DNA from: Chloroflexota bacterium
GTDB taxonomy: Bacteria > Chloroflexota > Anaerolineae > Anaerolineales > Anaerolineaceae
Direction of reading: 5' to 3'
NCBI GenBank assembly: GCA_023406965.1
Contig: JAEXTI010000403.1
Location: forward strand, 1 to 5,314
Length of the DNA stretch: 5,314 nt
In this document: positions 5,191 to 5,314 of the stretch, piece after piece
Position numbering within the stretch: the first letter of the stretch is position 1
Layout of the letters: every line of letters starts with the position of its first letter
Made by a program: the position numbers and the translations under genes
Notes under the pieces: generated by a model
The model's input: the letters and a program-made list of their open reading frames with translations, nothing else
Databases searched by the model: none
What the model was told of the DNA's origin: nothing

Positions 5191-5314
5191 GATACTCACA
5201 CCTATGGTGAAGAAGGCCGACTTTGAGGTAATTTCGGTGGCTTCGCCGCCACAATTACCTCACAATCGGGAGCTATCCCTGCTTGGGTGCGAATCACTCT
5301 GGAGTTGAACCGGG
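5191..5314. other. Right-end region without a supportable gene
   Basis: Apart from the palindrome at 5224-5262 and a small GGGA-gcta-TCCC hairpin (5268-5279), nothing is recognised. One minus-strand frame is open from the right edge to a TAG at 5202-5204 (37 codons), ending just before the possible bidirectional terminator, so it could be the tail of a convergent gene. A plus-strand frame is also open from 5225 to the edge. I cannot choose between them and annotate neither as coding. Confidence 0.4.
5224..5262. repeat. Compact imperfect palindrome of 39 nt, REP-like hairpin
   Basis: TGAGGTAATT (5224-5233) pairs perfectly with AATTACCTCA (5253-5262). Inside, after a symmetric 2x2 mismatch, GGTGGC (5236-5241) pairs with GCCGCC (5245-5250) through one G-T wobble and a TTC loop. 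The stem is A/T-rich outside and G/C-rich inside and has no T run on either side, so it is not an ordinary terminator. A shape with a small internal mismatch resembles dispersed palindromic repeats, but only one copy is in view. Confidence 0.5.

Noticed and set aside
5029..5226. Plus-strand 65-codon frame after the 54-residue gene
   Set aside because: It begins inside that gene in another frame and runs through several hairpins; it looks non-coding.
5204..5308. Plus-strand ATG frame of 34 codons through the palindrome
   Set aside because: No ribosome site, and the sequence is dominated by an inverted repeat open in several frames.
5264..5314. tRNA gene at the right edge suggested by GTTGAACCGGG
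   Set aside because: No acceptor, D or anticodon arms can be built around it and the T-loop consensus GTTCGA is absent.

Overview
The window reads as bacterial chromosome of moderate to fairly high GC. Shine-Dalgarno sequences precede every gene, sigma70-like -10 boxes occur in the gaps, and the enzymes are bacterial in style. The mutase is the 'archaeal-type' alpha chain of about 550 residues with a separate B12 subunit, which is also common in Chloroflexota and some other thermophile-related bacteria. Together with an adjacent epimerase and several short membrane ORFs this fits Chloroflexota (Anaerolineae-like), but the taxon is a guess and not a demonstrated assignment.

Layout. Positions 1-967 (minus strand) hold the first 322 residues of a CPA2-type cation:proton antiporter whose C-terminus lies outside the window. 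Positions 968-1176 are a divergent intergenic region with one candidate extended -10 promoter per strand and a roughly 100-nt leader, rich in competing inverted repeats, ahead of the mutase. Positions 1177-2826 encode a methylmalonyl-CoA mutase alpha subunit without the cobalamin-binding domain, followed 28 nt later by methylmalonyl-CoA epimerase (2855-3259). A perfect 11-bp inverted repeat with a T run (3302-3337) closes this pair. Only 13 nt later begins a membrane heme-flavin reductase of the ferric reductase/NADPH oxidase superfamily (3351-4682). Nine nucleotides after its stop is a 31-codon single-span membrane ORF (4692-4787) with a near-perfect Shine-Dalgarno. A second small membrane protein (4911-5075, 54 residues, two spans) has its own TATAAT promoter. 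The last 240 nt hold three successive hairpins and no convincing gene.

Function. Epimerase and mutase interconvert (S)- and (R)-methylmalonyl-CoA and succinyl-CoA, linking propionyl-CoA (from odd-chain lipids, branched amino acids or propionate) to the TCA cycle. The B12-binding small subunit the mutase needs is not here and must be encoded elsewhere. The reductase carries both heme-ligand histidine pairs and complete FAD and NAD(P)H motifs, so it should move electrons from cytosolic NAD(P)H across the membrane to an unknown acceptor. The 31-residue protein is placed to be made with it. No complete novel defence or mobile system was recognised. The most unusual content is the two unlisted-size membrane proteins, the mutase leader and the hairpin cluster at the right end.
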